Translations under genes and position numbers: made by a program
From: an uncultured Clostridia bacterium
GTDB lineage: Bacteria; Bacillota; Clostridia; Oscillospirales; CAG-272
Direction of reading: 5' to 3'
Length of the DNA stretch: 19,768 nucleotides
Assembly: GCA_905235755.1 (NCBI GenBank)
Contig: CAJONA010000011.1
Span: 5,251-25,018, forward strand
The notes under the pieces: model-generated
What the model saw: only the letters and a program-made list of their open reading frames with translations
Told to the model about the DNA's origin: nothing
The model's database searches: none
Shown: in pieces, positions 13,312 through 19,768 of the stretch
Layout of the letters: every line of letters begins with the position of its first letter
How positions within the stretch are numbered: position 1 is the first letter of the stretch

Positions 13312-14643
13312 TTATTTAAGGAATCCTTTATAGTGGCGCATTGTGATCTGCGCTTCGAGTTCGCGGAACGTTTCGAGCGTAACGCCGACAACGATAAGAA
13401 GCGTTGAGCCGGTGAACGATACGACGTTGAGCAAACCGTTCGAGATCACGTTGAGTATGATCGGTATGCACGCTACTATGCTGAGGAAGAACGCGCCCAT
13501 CAAAACGACTTTGTTCAGGACTTTTGTGATATAAGCCGCAGTCGGCTTGCCCGGACGGATACCGGGGATAGAACCGCCGTTTTGCATGAGGTTCGATGCT
13601 ACCTCATTCGGATTGAACGATATCGAAGTGTAGAAATACGCAAATGCTATAATGAGTACGAACAGAATTACAGCATAGATGATACTTGATGACGAGAGAG
13701 CGTTATATACAGACTCCCAGAAGCCGCCGTTCGTCGCACCGCCGGTTAAATAGATGATAGTTGTCGGAAGCGAAACTATCGTGCTGGCGAAGATGATCGG
13801 CATAACGCCGGACATATTGAGCTTGATCGGAAGATTTGAGCTCTGGCCGCCGTACATTTTTCTGCCTACTGTGCGTTTTGCATATTGAATCGGAATTCTT
13901 CTCTCCGCATCGGACATATATGTTACGAATATGATGGATGCGATGATGATGAGTACCGTAAGGACTCCGTAGATGATGCATACGGCGAGCGACTGTTCGT
14001 TGCTGAGGTATGCGTTTTTGAGCGTCGTGTAGAGATTTCCCATTGTCGTCGGGAAGCTTGTGACGATGTTCGCAAAGAGTATGATTGAGATACCGTTGCC
14101 GATACCCTGCTCATCTATCTTCTGACCGAGCCACATAACGATTGCCGCGCCTGCCGTGTAGCAAGCTATGATAACTATCGCGGAGAATACTTCGCTGAAG
14201 CCGCCTGTGTATATAAACAGGTCGTTGCCCTGCGAGCGGAGCAATCTGTAATAACCGAACGCCGTAACGATAGCAAGACCTATCGTAACATAGCGGGTGA
14301 TCCTTTCGATCTTCTTTCTGCCTTCCTCTCCGTTCTTGGAAAGTCTTTCAAGAGAGGGGATCGCAACAGCGAGAAGCTGCATAACGATCGAAGCCGTGAT
14401 GTACGGTGATACGGAAAGGGCAAGAAGTCTTGCGTTTCCGAACGCACCACCGGAAAGAATGTTCTGATAAGCCAATATAGAACCGTTCGAATAGATCGAG
14501 GCTACCTGCTGAATGTAGTCATAGTTTACAAACGGTACGGGGAGCGCAGCTCCGAGACGGTATAACAAGAGTATAAGGAGCGTGAACAGCATTTTCGCAC
14601 GTACCTCAGGTACCTTCCACGCGTTTCTCAGTGTTTTAAGCAC
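13312..14643 (-). CDS. secY: Protein translocase subunit SecY
   Basis: SecY is the channel-forming subunit of the SecYEG translocon. The 443 residues show ten hydrophobic segments. Conserved cytoplasmic parts include SLERLSKNGEEGRKKIERITRY after TM2, the RRIPIQYAKRTVGRKMYGG loop between TM6 and TM7, and the FNPNEVASNLMQNGGSIPGIRPG loop between TM8 and TM9, with the tail ITMRHYKGFLK. It begins directly at the end of rplO, with no intervening bases, so translation is probably coupled. Confidence 0.97.
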   Translation of the reverse strand: MLKTLRNAWKVPEVRAKMLFTLLILLLYRLGAALPVPFVNYDYIQQVASIYSNGSILAYQNILSGGAFGNARLLALSVSPYITASIVMQLLAVAIPSLERLSKNGEEGRKKIERITRYVTIGLAIVTAFGYYRLLRSQGNDLFIYTGGFSEVFSAIVIIACYTAGAAIVMWLGQKIDEQGIGNGISIILFANIVTSFPTTMGNLYTTLKNAYLSNEQSLAVCIIYGVLTVLIIIASIIFVTYMSDAERRIPIQYAKRTVGRKMYGGQSSNLPIKLNMSGVMPIIFASTIVSLPTTIIYLTGGATNGGFWESVYNALSSSSIIYAVILFVLIIAFAYFYTSISFNPNEVASNLMQNGGSIPGIRPGKPTAAYITKVLNKVVLMGAFFLSIVACIPIILNVISNGLLNVVSFTGSTLLIVVGVTLETFRELEAQITMRHYKGFLK

Positions 14644-15084
14644 TTATACCACCTCACACTTTCCTCCGGCAGCTTCGATCTTCTCTTTTGCGCTTGCAGA
14701 GAAGCTGCTTGCCTTCACAGTTACTTTCGTAGTGATTTCGCCGCGGCCGAGCACCTTGAGTCCATCGTTCGCTTTGCTGATCTTGCCGCTTTCAAGAAGT
14801 GTCTCGAGCGTTACAACCGAATCAGCTTCAAAACTGTTCAAAGTTTCTACATTGATAACGGTATATTGTTTTGCAAATCTGTTTTTAAATCCCCTCTTGG
14901 GAAGTCTTCTGTAAAGCGGTATCTGGCCGCCTTCAAATCCCGGTCTTACGCCGCCGCCGGAACGGGCATTCTGACCTTTGTGGCCTTTTCCCGCCGTCTT
15001 GCCGTTACCGGAGCCCGGGCCTCTGCCCTTGCGCCAAGCAGCTTTTACGGAACCTTCCGCCGGAGCGAGTTCATGTAACTTCAT
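14644..15084 (-). CDS. rplO: 50S ribosomal protein L15
   Basis: L15 binds 23S rRNA late in 50S assembly. The 146 residues carry the Gly-rich, basic N-terminal extension (GRGPGSGNGKTAGKGHKGQ then RPGFEGGQIPLYRRLPKRGF) and the globular C-terminal half ending GGKCEVV. It follows rpmD by 56 bases and abuts secY. The start is MKLHELAPAEGS, with AGGAGG upstream. Confidence 0.98.
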   Translation of the reverse strand: MKLHELAPAEGSVKAAWRKGRGPGSGNGKTAGKGHKGQNARSGGGVRPGFEGGQIPLYRRLPKRGFKNRFAKQYTVINVETLNSFEADSVVTLETLLESGKISKANDGLKVLGRGEITTKVTVKASSFSASAKEKIEAAGGKCEVV

Positions 15085-15110
15085 TTGGGTTTTCCTCCTT
15101 ACTTGTTTTT

Positions 15111-15138
15111 ATAATAAAGATATTTTTTTATCGGTAAA
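15111..15138 (-). promoter_or_regulatory. Possible weak internal promoter before rplO-secY
   Basis: In the 56-base AT-rich rpmD-rplO gap, the minus strand has TTTACC (15133-15138), a 16-base spacer, and TATTAT (15111-15116). Matches are 4/6 and 5/6. It may be a chance match in AT-rich DNA. Confidence 0.2.
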
Positions 15139-15140
15139 AT

Positions 15141-15320
15141 TCACGCGTTCTCAACTTTTACAAGGTGAGACAGGATTTTTACCTTACCCAAAACGGAAGC
15201 GTCGTTGTTCTGCTCTGTAACATCGCCAATCTTGTTAAGTCCGAGCGATTTGGCAGTTGCCTTCTGATTAGGGGTAGAACCGATGAGGCTTTTTGTAAGT
15301 GTGATCTTGATCTTTTCCAT
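15141..15320 (-). CDS. rpmD: 50S ribosomal protein L30
   Basis: A 59-codon gene that reads MEKIKITLTKSLIGSTPNQK and continues TAKSLGLNKIGDVTEQNND to a TGA at 15141. L30 contacts 23S rRNA near domain II. The short two-domain bacterial form is intact, with its usual Lys/Arg-rich helix. It lies between rpsE (14 bases upstream) and rplO, its standard place, with GAGG before the ATG. Confidence 0.96.
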   Translation of the reverse strand: MEKIKITLTKSLIGSTPNQKATAKSLGLNKIGDVTEQNNDASVLGKVKILSHLVKVENA

Positions 15321-15334
15321 TACATTCTACCTCC

Positions 15335-15838
15335 TCAGCCCTTGATTTTTGAAACGTCTACGCCGCGCATAGCAGCGACCTCTTCGGCTGTGCGGAGAGA
15401 TTTCAGTCCTTCAAACGTTGCTTTTACGACGTTTGTCGGATTGGACGAACGAAGACATTTCGCACGGATATCCTTGATACCTGCGAGTTCGACGACAGCA
15501 CGGACCGTAAGTCCGGCGATGATACCTGTACCGGGAGCTGCCGGTTTGAGTATGACTTTCGCTGCGCCGTATTCGCCGATGACCTCGTGAGGGATAGTCG
15601 TTCCCTTGAGGGATACCTCGATGATGTTTTTCTTTGCGTCCTCAATACCCTTGCGGATCGCTTCGGGGTATTCGGAAGCTTTTCCGAGACCGTAGCCTAC
15701 GTGGCCGTTTCCGTCTCCGACCACCATGATGGCAGCCTGACGTGAGATGCGTCCGCCTTTGACGGTTTTGGAAACACGGTTTGTCGCAACCGTACGCTCT
15801 GTGAGTTCGAGCGTATTCGGATCAATAATTTTTGCCAT
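15335..15838 (-). CDS. rpsE: 30S ribosomal protein S5
   Basis: S5 supports decoding accuracy and mRNA unwinding on the 30S subunit. The ATG at 15838 (167 residues) has AGGAGGAGG upstream; a longer frame to 15892 would run into rplR. The double-stranded RNA-binding domain (RVSKTVKGGRISRQAAIMVV, then GDGNGHVGYGLGKASEYPEA) and the C-terminal fold (GTGIIAGLTVRAVVELAGIKD) are clear. It is preceded by rplR with a 16-base gap. Confidence 0.98.
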   Translation of the reverse strand: MAKIIDPNTLELTERTVATNRVSKTVKGGRISRQAAIMVVGDGNGHVGYGLGKASEYPEAIRKGIEDAKKNIIEVSLKGTTIPHEVIGEYGAAKVILKPAAPGTGIIAGLTVRAVVELAGIKDIRAKCLRSSNPTNVVKATFEGLKSLRTAEEVAAMRGVDVSKIKG

Positions 15839-15854
15839 GTTGTTCCTCCTCCTA

Positions 15855-16211
15855 TCAGAATTTGAGTCCGCCTTCGCGGGCGCCTTCTGCAAGTTCTTTT
15901 ACTCCCGTGTAGACGTATCCGCCACGGTCGAATACTACTTCTGTAATTCCTTTTTCAGCTGCGCGCTGTGCAATGACCTTGCCGATTTCTTTCGCAGCTT
16001 CTTTGTTGCCGCCGTAACCGCTGAAACTCTTTTCAAGAGTGGATGCGGATGCAAGAGTTACGCCTTTTGTATCGTCGATGATCTGTACGCTGATGTTCGC
16101 CAAAGAACGATATACAGCGAGACGAGGTCTCTCGGTTGTTCCCGAGATTTTAGCTCTGACTCTGGCATGACGGACAAGGCGAGCCTTATTACTGTCTTTT
16201 CTTGATACCAT
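15855..16211 (-). CDS. rplR: 50S ribosomal protein L18
   Basis: L18 binds 5S rRNA in the central protuberance, together with L5. The 118 residues show the basic N-terminal segment ARLVRHARVRAKISGTTERP, then RLAVYRSLANISVQIIDD and the C-terminal VFDRGGYVYTGVKELAEGAR. It lies 18 bases after rplF in the conserved order. Confidence 0.98.
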   Translation of the reverse strand: MVSRKDSNKARLVRHARVRAKISGTTERPRLAVYRSLANISVQIIDDTKGVTLASASTLEKSFSGYGGNKEAAKEIGKVIAQRAAEKGITEVVFDRGGYVYTGVKELAEGAREGGLKF

Positions 16212-16229
16212 GTTATTCCACTCCTTTCA

Positions 16230-16769
16230 TTATTTACCGGTCTTGCCGGCTTTGCGGCGAATGTATTCGCCCTGGTACTTGACGCCTTTGCCGAGGTACG
16301 GCTCAGGCGGTCTCTTGTCGCGGATCTCAGCCGCGATCTGACCGACCAGCTGCTTGTCGATTCCCTTGACGACTACCGTCGTGTTGTTCGGAACTTCGAA
16401 TGTGATGCCGTTTTCCTCGACGAATTCGATCGTATGTGAATATCCGAGCGAAAGTGTGAGCGTTTTGCCGTTCTTTGCGGCTTTATAACCGACGCCTACG
16501 ATCTCAAGTGTCTTGGAGTAGCCGTTTGTAACGCCTTCAACCATATTGTTTATGAGTGTACGCGTAAGGCCGTGAAGCGCTCTGCTTTCGTTTTCGTCAT
16601 CGGGACGGGTTACTTCGATAGTGCCGGCACCGACATTTATCGTCATCTTCGGGCTGAGCTGCTGCTCGAGCGTTCCCTTAGGTCCTTTGACCGTTATATG
16701 ATTTGTATCTGTTAGTTTTACATCGACACCGGCCGGAACGGTGATGATCTTTCTGCCTATTCTTGACAT
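16230..16769 (-). CDS. rplF: 50S ribosomal protein L6
   Basis: L6 lies near the factor-binding site of the 50S subunit. The ATG at 16769 (179 residues) has GGGGAGGG eight bases upstream and gives MSRIGRKIITVPAGVDV, the family start. The longer frame begins 27 bases earlier and overlaps rpsH. Two L6 repeats are present, and the C-terminal signature RPPEPYLGKGVKYQGEYIRR is intact. Confidence 0.98.
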   Translation of the reverse strand: MSRIGRKIITVPAGVDVKLTDTNHITVKGPKGTLEQQLSPKMTINVGAGTIEVTRPDDENESRALHGLTRTLINNMVEGVTNGYSKTLEIVGVGYKAAKNGKTLTLSLGYSHTIEFVEENGITFEVPNNTTVVVKGIDKQLVGQIAAEIRDKRPPEPYLGKGVKYQGEYIRRKAGKTGK

Positions 16770-16785
16770 ATTACGACCCTCCCCA

Positions 16786-17184
16786 TTACCATACAAACGC
16801 GATTACTTCGCCGCCTACGTTGAGGGAGCGAGCTTTCGCACCTGTCATTATGCCTTTGGATGTCGATACGATAGTCACGCCGAGTCCGTTCATAACACGG
16901 GGCATGTCCTCGCAGCTCGTATAAACGCGCAGACCGGGTTTGGAAACTCTTTTAAGACCTTGGAGCATTTTTGTCTTGCCCTTGCCGTATTTGAGCGTGA
17001 TCCTGATAGTTCCCTGTTTGCCGTCTTCGATTATCTGATATCCCGTTACGAATCCTTCTTCGACGAGGATGTCGGCAATAGCCTTTTTCACGCCGGAAGC
17101 CGGAATATCGACTGTCTCATGCTTTGCGTTGTTTGCGTTTCTGATCCTTGTCAGCATATCCGCAATTACGTCTGAGTTTTGCAT
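16786..17184 (-). CDS. rpsH: 30S ribosomal protein S8
   Basis: S8 binds the central domain of 16S rRNA. In E. coli it also represses the spc operon by binding its mRNA. The 132 residues show DVIADMLTRIRNANNAKHE at the N-terminus and the C-terminal SKGIMTGAKARSLNVGGEVI. It follows an unusually long 168-base gap that may fold into several hairpins, which makes autoregulation worth testing. Confidence 0.98.
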   Translation of the reverse strand: MQNSDVIADMLTRIRNANNAKHETVDIPASGVKKAIADILVEEGFVTGYQIIEDGKQGTIRITLKYGKGKTKMLQGLKRVSKPGLRVYTSCEDMPRVMNGLGVTIVSTSKGIMTGAKARSLNVGGEVIAFVW

Positions 17185-17221
17185 TGTTTTTCCTCCTTTT
17201 ATGCAAGTAAAATTAAGTTTT

Positions 17222-17332
17222 GGGATCTCTCCCTTCGCCTATCCTTGCTGCCGGATCTCTCCGGCGGCGTGCCGATGGTTAAAGCGTGTCGCTTTCCTTT
17301 CGACAAGATTAGGAGCGCTTCCTTTCGGAGCG
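17222..17332 (-). promoter_or_regulatory. Hairpin-rich leader between rpsN and rpsH
   Basis: In the 168-base gap (17185-17352) the minus strand can form four small stems: 17316-17332 (six pairs with one bulged A, GAAA loop), 17287-17305 (five pairs), 17247-17268 (nine positions with one C-A mismatch, GAGA loop) and 17222-17233 (four pairs, GAGA loop). Three have GNRA-type tetraloops, and two share the core GGAGAGATCC. The gap holds no reading frame I can support, and a ribosome-binding site precedes rpsH. The function is unknown. Confidence 0.5.
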
Positions 17333-17352
17333 GTATTTTAACTGCCGCGCCG

Positions 17353-17538
17353 TCACCAGCTCGCTTTTCTTACGCCGGGAATCTGTCCTTTGTAAGCAAG
17401 CTCGCGGAAACAGATCCTGCAAATACCGTATTTACGGAGATATGCATGCGGTCTGCCGCAGATCTGACATCTGGTGTATTCTCTTGTGGAATACTTCTGC
17501 GTCTTCTGCTGTTTGAGCTTCATTGAAAGTTTTGCCAT
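17353..17538 (-). CDS. rpsN: 30S ribosomal protein S14, zinc-binding type
   Basis: S14 is in the 30S head. This 61-residue form has the zinc site Cys24, Cys27, Cys40, Cys43 (TRCQICGRPHAYLRKYGICRI), which marks the C+ type also called RpsZ or type Z. The ending GQIPGVRKASW is diagnostic. It lies between rplE (15 bases upstream) and rpsH, as in most Gram-positives. Confidence 0.97.
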   Translation of the reverse strand: MAKLSMKLKQQKTQKYSTREYTRCQICGRPHAYLRKYGICRICFRELAYKGQIPGVRKASW

Positions 17539-17553
17539 TCTCTTACTCCTCCA

Positions 17554-18093
17554 TTATTTAGCAAACGGAGCGCCCATCAGTGTAAGCAGCTCTTTTGCTT
17601 CTTCGTCGGTATTGGCGGTCGTTACAAAAGCGATGTCCATTCCTCTGATCTTTTCGACTTTGTCGTACTCGATCTCGGGGAATATGAGCTGTTCCTTGAG
17701 TCCGAGCGAGTAGTTGCCTCTGCCGTCGAACGCGTTGGCGCTGATACCCTTGAAGTCGCGCAGACGCGGGAGAGCGAGGTTGAACAGTCTGTCCATGAAC
17801 TCATACATTCTTTCGCCGCGGAGAGTCACCTTTACGCCTATCTTCATGCCCTGACGGACTTTGAAGTTAGCGACTGATTTCTTCGCGTATGTCGGAACTG
17901 CTTTCTGACCTGTGATAACGGCGAGGTCCGCCATTATGTTGTCTATTGCTTTTGCATTGTCCTTTGCGTCGCCCGCGCCGACGTTGATCACTATCTTGTC
18001 GAACTTGGGTATCTGCATCGGGCTTGTGTAAGAAAATTTCTTCATGAGTGCGGGAGCAACTTCATTTACATATAATTCTTTAAGTCTTGACAT
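17554..18093 (-). CDS. rplE: 50S ribosomal protein L5
   Basis: L5 binds 5S rRNA and contacts P-site tRNA. The 179 residues show the N-terminus LKELYVNEVAPALMKKFSY, then IPKFDKIVINVGAGDA, and the central LPRLRDFKGISANAFDGRGN, matching the family throughout. It is 19 bases after rplX and starts with a good ribosome-binding site (GAGGAGGGAA). Confidence 0.98.
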   Translation of the reverse strand: MSRLKELYVNEVAPALMKKFSYTSPMQIPKFDKIVINVGAGDAKDNAKAIDNIMADLAVITGQKAVPTYAKKSVANFKVRQGMKIGVKVTLRGERMYEFMDRLFNLALPRLRDFKGISANAFDGRGNYSLGLKEQLIFPEIEYDKVEKIRGMDIAFVTTANTDEEAKELLTLMGAPFAK

Positions 18094-18112
18094 TATCGTG
18101 TTCCCTCCTCAA

Positions 18113-18427
18113 TCAAAGTTTTGAACCGCATTTTGTGCAAACGCGGACTTTTTTGCCGTCTTCGACTTTTGTCGAGTAACGTACGCCCTTCTTGCATTTA
18201 TCGCAATAGAGCATTACTTTCGAGGCGTACATAGCGCCTTCGACCTTGATAATACCGCCGGCTTCGCCCTGTTTTTTGGGTTTAACGTGCTTTGTCTGCA
18301 TGTTGATGCCCTCAACAATGACCTTCTCCTCGTCGGGAGAAACAGCGAGAACCTTTCCCTTTGCGCCCTTATCGTCGCCGGAAATTACTATAACGGTATC
18401 GTCTTTTTTAACATGAAGTGTTTTCAT
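18113..18427 (-). CDS. rplX: 50S ribosomal protein L24 (with C-terminal zinc ribbon)
   Basis: L24 is an early 50S assembly protein that binds 23S rRNA near the tunnel exit. The 104 residues show the KOW motif (DTVIVISGDDKGAKGKVLAV, about 10-29) and INMQTKHVKP. The C-terminal part carries Cys75, Cys78, Cys97 and Cys100 (CDKC and CTKC), a zinc ribbon present in some bacterial L24 and lost in others. It lies 15 bases after rplN. Confidence 0.97.
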   Translation of the reverse strand: MKTLHVKKDDTVIVISGDDKGAKGKVLAVSPDEEKVIVEGINMQTKHVKPKKQGEAGGIIKVEGAMYASKVMLYCDKCKKGVRYSTKVEDGKKVRVCTKCGSKL

Positions 18428-18442
18428 TTTTCGATTCCTCCA

Positions 18443-18811
18443 TTAAAGTACTTCGGGTGCGAGGGACAAAATTTTAAGAAAATCGTTATCCCTGAGTTCT
18501 CTTGCTACCGGCCCAAAAATACGTGTTCCTCTTGGCGTTTTGTCTTCCTTGATGATGACCGCAGCGTTCTCGTCAAATCTGATATACGAACCGTCCGCGC
18601 GATGCACGCCGCTGACTGTGCGTACGATGACCGCTTTTACGACTTCGCCTTTTTTGACTGTGCCGCCGGGAGCGGCTTTTTTGACCGCACACACGACAAC
18701 ATCGCCTACATTGGCATATCTTCTGCCTGTTCCGCCAAGCACACGAATACACATTAGTTCTTTTGCGCCGGTGTTATCGGCGACTTTCATCAATGACTGT
18801 TGCTGTATCAT
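18443..18811 (-). CDS. rplN: 50S ribosomal protein L14
   Basis: L14 contacts 16S rRNA in an intersubunit bridge and is the first gene of the classical spc operon. The 122 residues begin MIQQQSLMKVADNTGAKELM and end FLKILSLAPEVL, with GDVVVCAVKKAAPGG in the middle and VRTVSGVHRADGSYIRFDEN later. The gap to rpsQ is 50 bases, with no clear separate promoter. Confidence 0.98.
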   Translation of the reverse strand: MIQQQSLMKVADNTGAKELMCIRVLGGTGRRYANVGDVVVCAVKKAAPGGTVKKGEVVKAVIVRTVSGVHRADGSYIRFDENAAVIIKEDKTPRGTRIFGPVARELRDNDFLKILSLAPEVL

Positions 18812-18860
18812 TGTGCTTTCCTCCTAAATCTTCACTTTCAGCGTTTTACGCACGGTGAAA

Positions 18861-19127
18861 TTATTTTGCTTTTTCGATGATCTCAACGAGACGCCATCTC
18901 TTGTCTTTGGACAAAGGTCTTGTTTCCATGATCAACACCTTGTCGCCGATATTGCACTCGTTTTTCTCGTCGTGTACTTTGAATTTAACCGTTCTTTTTA
19001 CGACCTTGCCGTATTTTGCGTGCATAATGTTGTCCTCTATGGCAACAACTGCCGTTTTGTCCATCTTGTCGCTTACGACTTTGCCGACTCTGGTCTTTCT
19101 GAGGTTTCTTTCCATAGCTTCACTCAT
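18861..19127 (-). CDS. rpsQ: 30S ribosomal protein S17
   Basis: S17 is an OB-fold protein that binds 16S rRNA early. The 88 residues show RKTRVGKVVSDKMDKTAVVA, then HAKYGKVVKRTVKFKVHDE and ETRPLSKDKRWRLVEII. The ATG at 19127 has GGAG about ten bases upstream; an in-frame ATG four codons later (MERNLRK) is also possible. It lies 21 bases after rpmC. Confidence 0.97.
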   Translation of the reverse strand: MSEAMERNLRKTRVGKVVSDKMDKTAVVAIEDNIMHAKYGKVVKRTVKFKVHDEKNECNIGDKVLIMETRPLSKDKRWRLVEIIEKAK

Positions 19128-19148
19128 GACTCATTTCTCCTCTCTGAC

Positions 19149-19340
19149 TTATTCGGCGCTCTTCTGACGAAGAACGGTCATAACTCTTGCGATATCCTTT
19201 TTCGTCTGATCGATCTTATGCGGATTGTCGAGTTGGTTTATCGCATTCTGGAAGCGAAGATTCAAAAGTTCGCTTTTAAGTTCTTTGAGCTTAGAGGTAA
19301 GTTCAGCTTCTGTCATTTTTGTAAGTTCACTTGCTTTCAC
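19149..19340 (-). CDS. rpmC: 50S ribosomal protein L29
   Basis: L29 lies beside the tunnel exit and is part of the binding platform for exit-site factors. The 63 residues form two helices: MTEAELTSKLKELKSELLNL, then RFQNAINQLDNPHKI, and IARVMTVLRQ near the end. It begins four bases after the rplP stop, with its ribosome-binding site (GAGG) inside the end of rplP. Confidence 0.97.
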   Translation of the reverse strand: MKASELTKMTEAELTSKLKELKSELLNLRFQNAINQLDNPHKIDQTKKDIARVMTVLRQKSAE

Positions 19341-19344
19341 TGCA

Positions 19345-19767
19345 TTATACCTCCTCTGCTTCTTCTTTTTTCATGAATTTACATTTGATCGGGAGCTTGT
19401 GAGAAGCCAGACGCATAGCTTCTTTTGCGTCTTCCTCCGCAACGCCGTCCATCTCAAACATAACTCTGCCCGGTTTTACGACAGCTACCCAATATTCGGG
19501 CGAACCTTTACCGGAACCCATTCGAGTTTCAGCCGGTTTTTCCGTTATCGGCTTGTCGGGGAATATCTTGATCCATACCTGACCGCCACGTTTTACGTAA
19601 CGAGTCATGGCGATACGGGCTGCCTCGATCTGATTTGACGTGATCCACGCCGGTTCAAGAGCTACGAGACCGTATTGGCCGTATGTTATCGTGTTTCCTC
19701 TTGTTGCTTTGCCTTTAAGGCGTCCGCGCTGTACGCGGCGATATTTAACTCTCTTTGGAAGTAACAT
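19345..19767 (-). CDS. rplP: 50S ribosomal protein L16
   Basis: L16 helps form the A site of the 50S subunit and is among the last proteins to join. The 140 residues start MLLPKRVKYRRVQRGRLKG, which matches the family start, so the gene is complete although it ends one base from the window edge. Conserved parts are TRYVKRGGQVWIKIFPDKP, MGSGKGSPEYWVAVVKPGR and the C-terminal LASHKLPIKCKF. The upstream S10 genes lie outside the window. Confidence 0.97.
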   Translation of the reverse strand: MLLPKRVKYRRVQRGRLKGKATRGNTITYGQYGLVALEPAWITSNQIEAARIAMTRYVKRGGQVWIKIFPDKPITEKPAETRMGSGKGSPEYWVAVVKPGRVMFEMDGVAEEDAKEAMRLASHKLPIKCKFMKKEEAEEV

Positions 19768-19768
19768 T

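Noticed and set aside
15839..15892. N-terminal extension of rpsE to 15892
   Set aside because: It would overlap the rplR coding end; the ATG at 15838 has a near-perfect ribosome-binding site and the family start.
17185..17352. A small gene in the rpsN-rpsH gap
   Set aside because: No start codon with a Shine-Dalgarno leads a conserved frame; the repeats fit RNA structure better.

Overview
The window is a chromosomal block of an endospore-forming Gram-positive bacterium of the class Clostridia, probably an uncultured gut-type lineage near Oscillospirales or Christensenellales (this placement is inference). The evidence is the uninterrupted Firmicutes-type gene order rplP to rplQ with secY-adk-map inside it, a KOW-domain RNA-binding protein between map and infA (a clostridial arrangement), the rimP-nusA-ylxR-ylxQ-infB order, zinc-binding S14 and S4, and a 31-residue open reading frame at 6378-6473 that reads as the sporulation peptide SpoVM. 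Every other gene lies on the minus strand, so the window reads from right (upstream) to left (downstream).

Right part (19768 to 8153): the 3' end of the S10 operon fused to the complete spc and alpha operons. The order is rplP, rpmC, rpsQ, rplN, rplX, rplE, rpsN (zinc type), rpsH, rplF, rplR, rpsE, rpmD, rplO, secY, adk, map, a KOW protein, infA, rpmJ, rpsM, rpsK, rpsD, rpoA, rplQ. Together they supply ribosomal proteins, the SecY translocon, adenylate kinase, N-terminal Met removal, IF1 and the RNA polymerase alpha subunit. The run ends at a strong intrinsic terminator (8153-8184). rpmJ and rpmD are short but intact. Most spacings are under 65 bases. The largest gap, 168 bases between rpsN and rpsH, can fold into a row of small hairpins, and the secY-adk and rpsD-rpoA gaps also carry inverted repeats.

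Middle (8153 to 6240): a single-gene unit for a sugar:cation symporter of the GPH (MelB-like) family. It has a perfect consensus extended -10 promoter, a perfect 20-bp palindrome just after the predicted start site and its own terminator. On the opposite strand lies the candidate spoVM, which converges on that terminator and diverges from the rimP promoter.

Left part (6278 to 1): the nusA-infB operon (rimP, nusA, ylxR, ylxQ, infB) with a sigma-A-type promoter and a leader hairpin in front of rimP. Ten bases after infB, where rbfA is often found, comes a putative glycoside hydrolase with a beta-galactosidase-like C-terminal region. It is broken by an apparent -1 frameshift at an A6 run (minus strand, 852-857) and cut by the window edge. 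The symporter and the hydrolase flanking the operon suggest that carbohydrate-use genes have been inserted around core translation genes.
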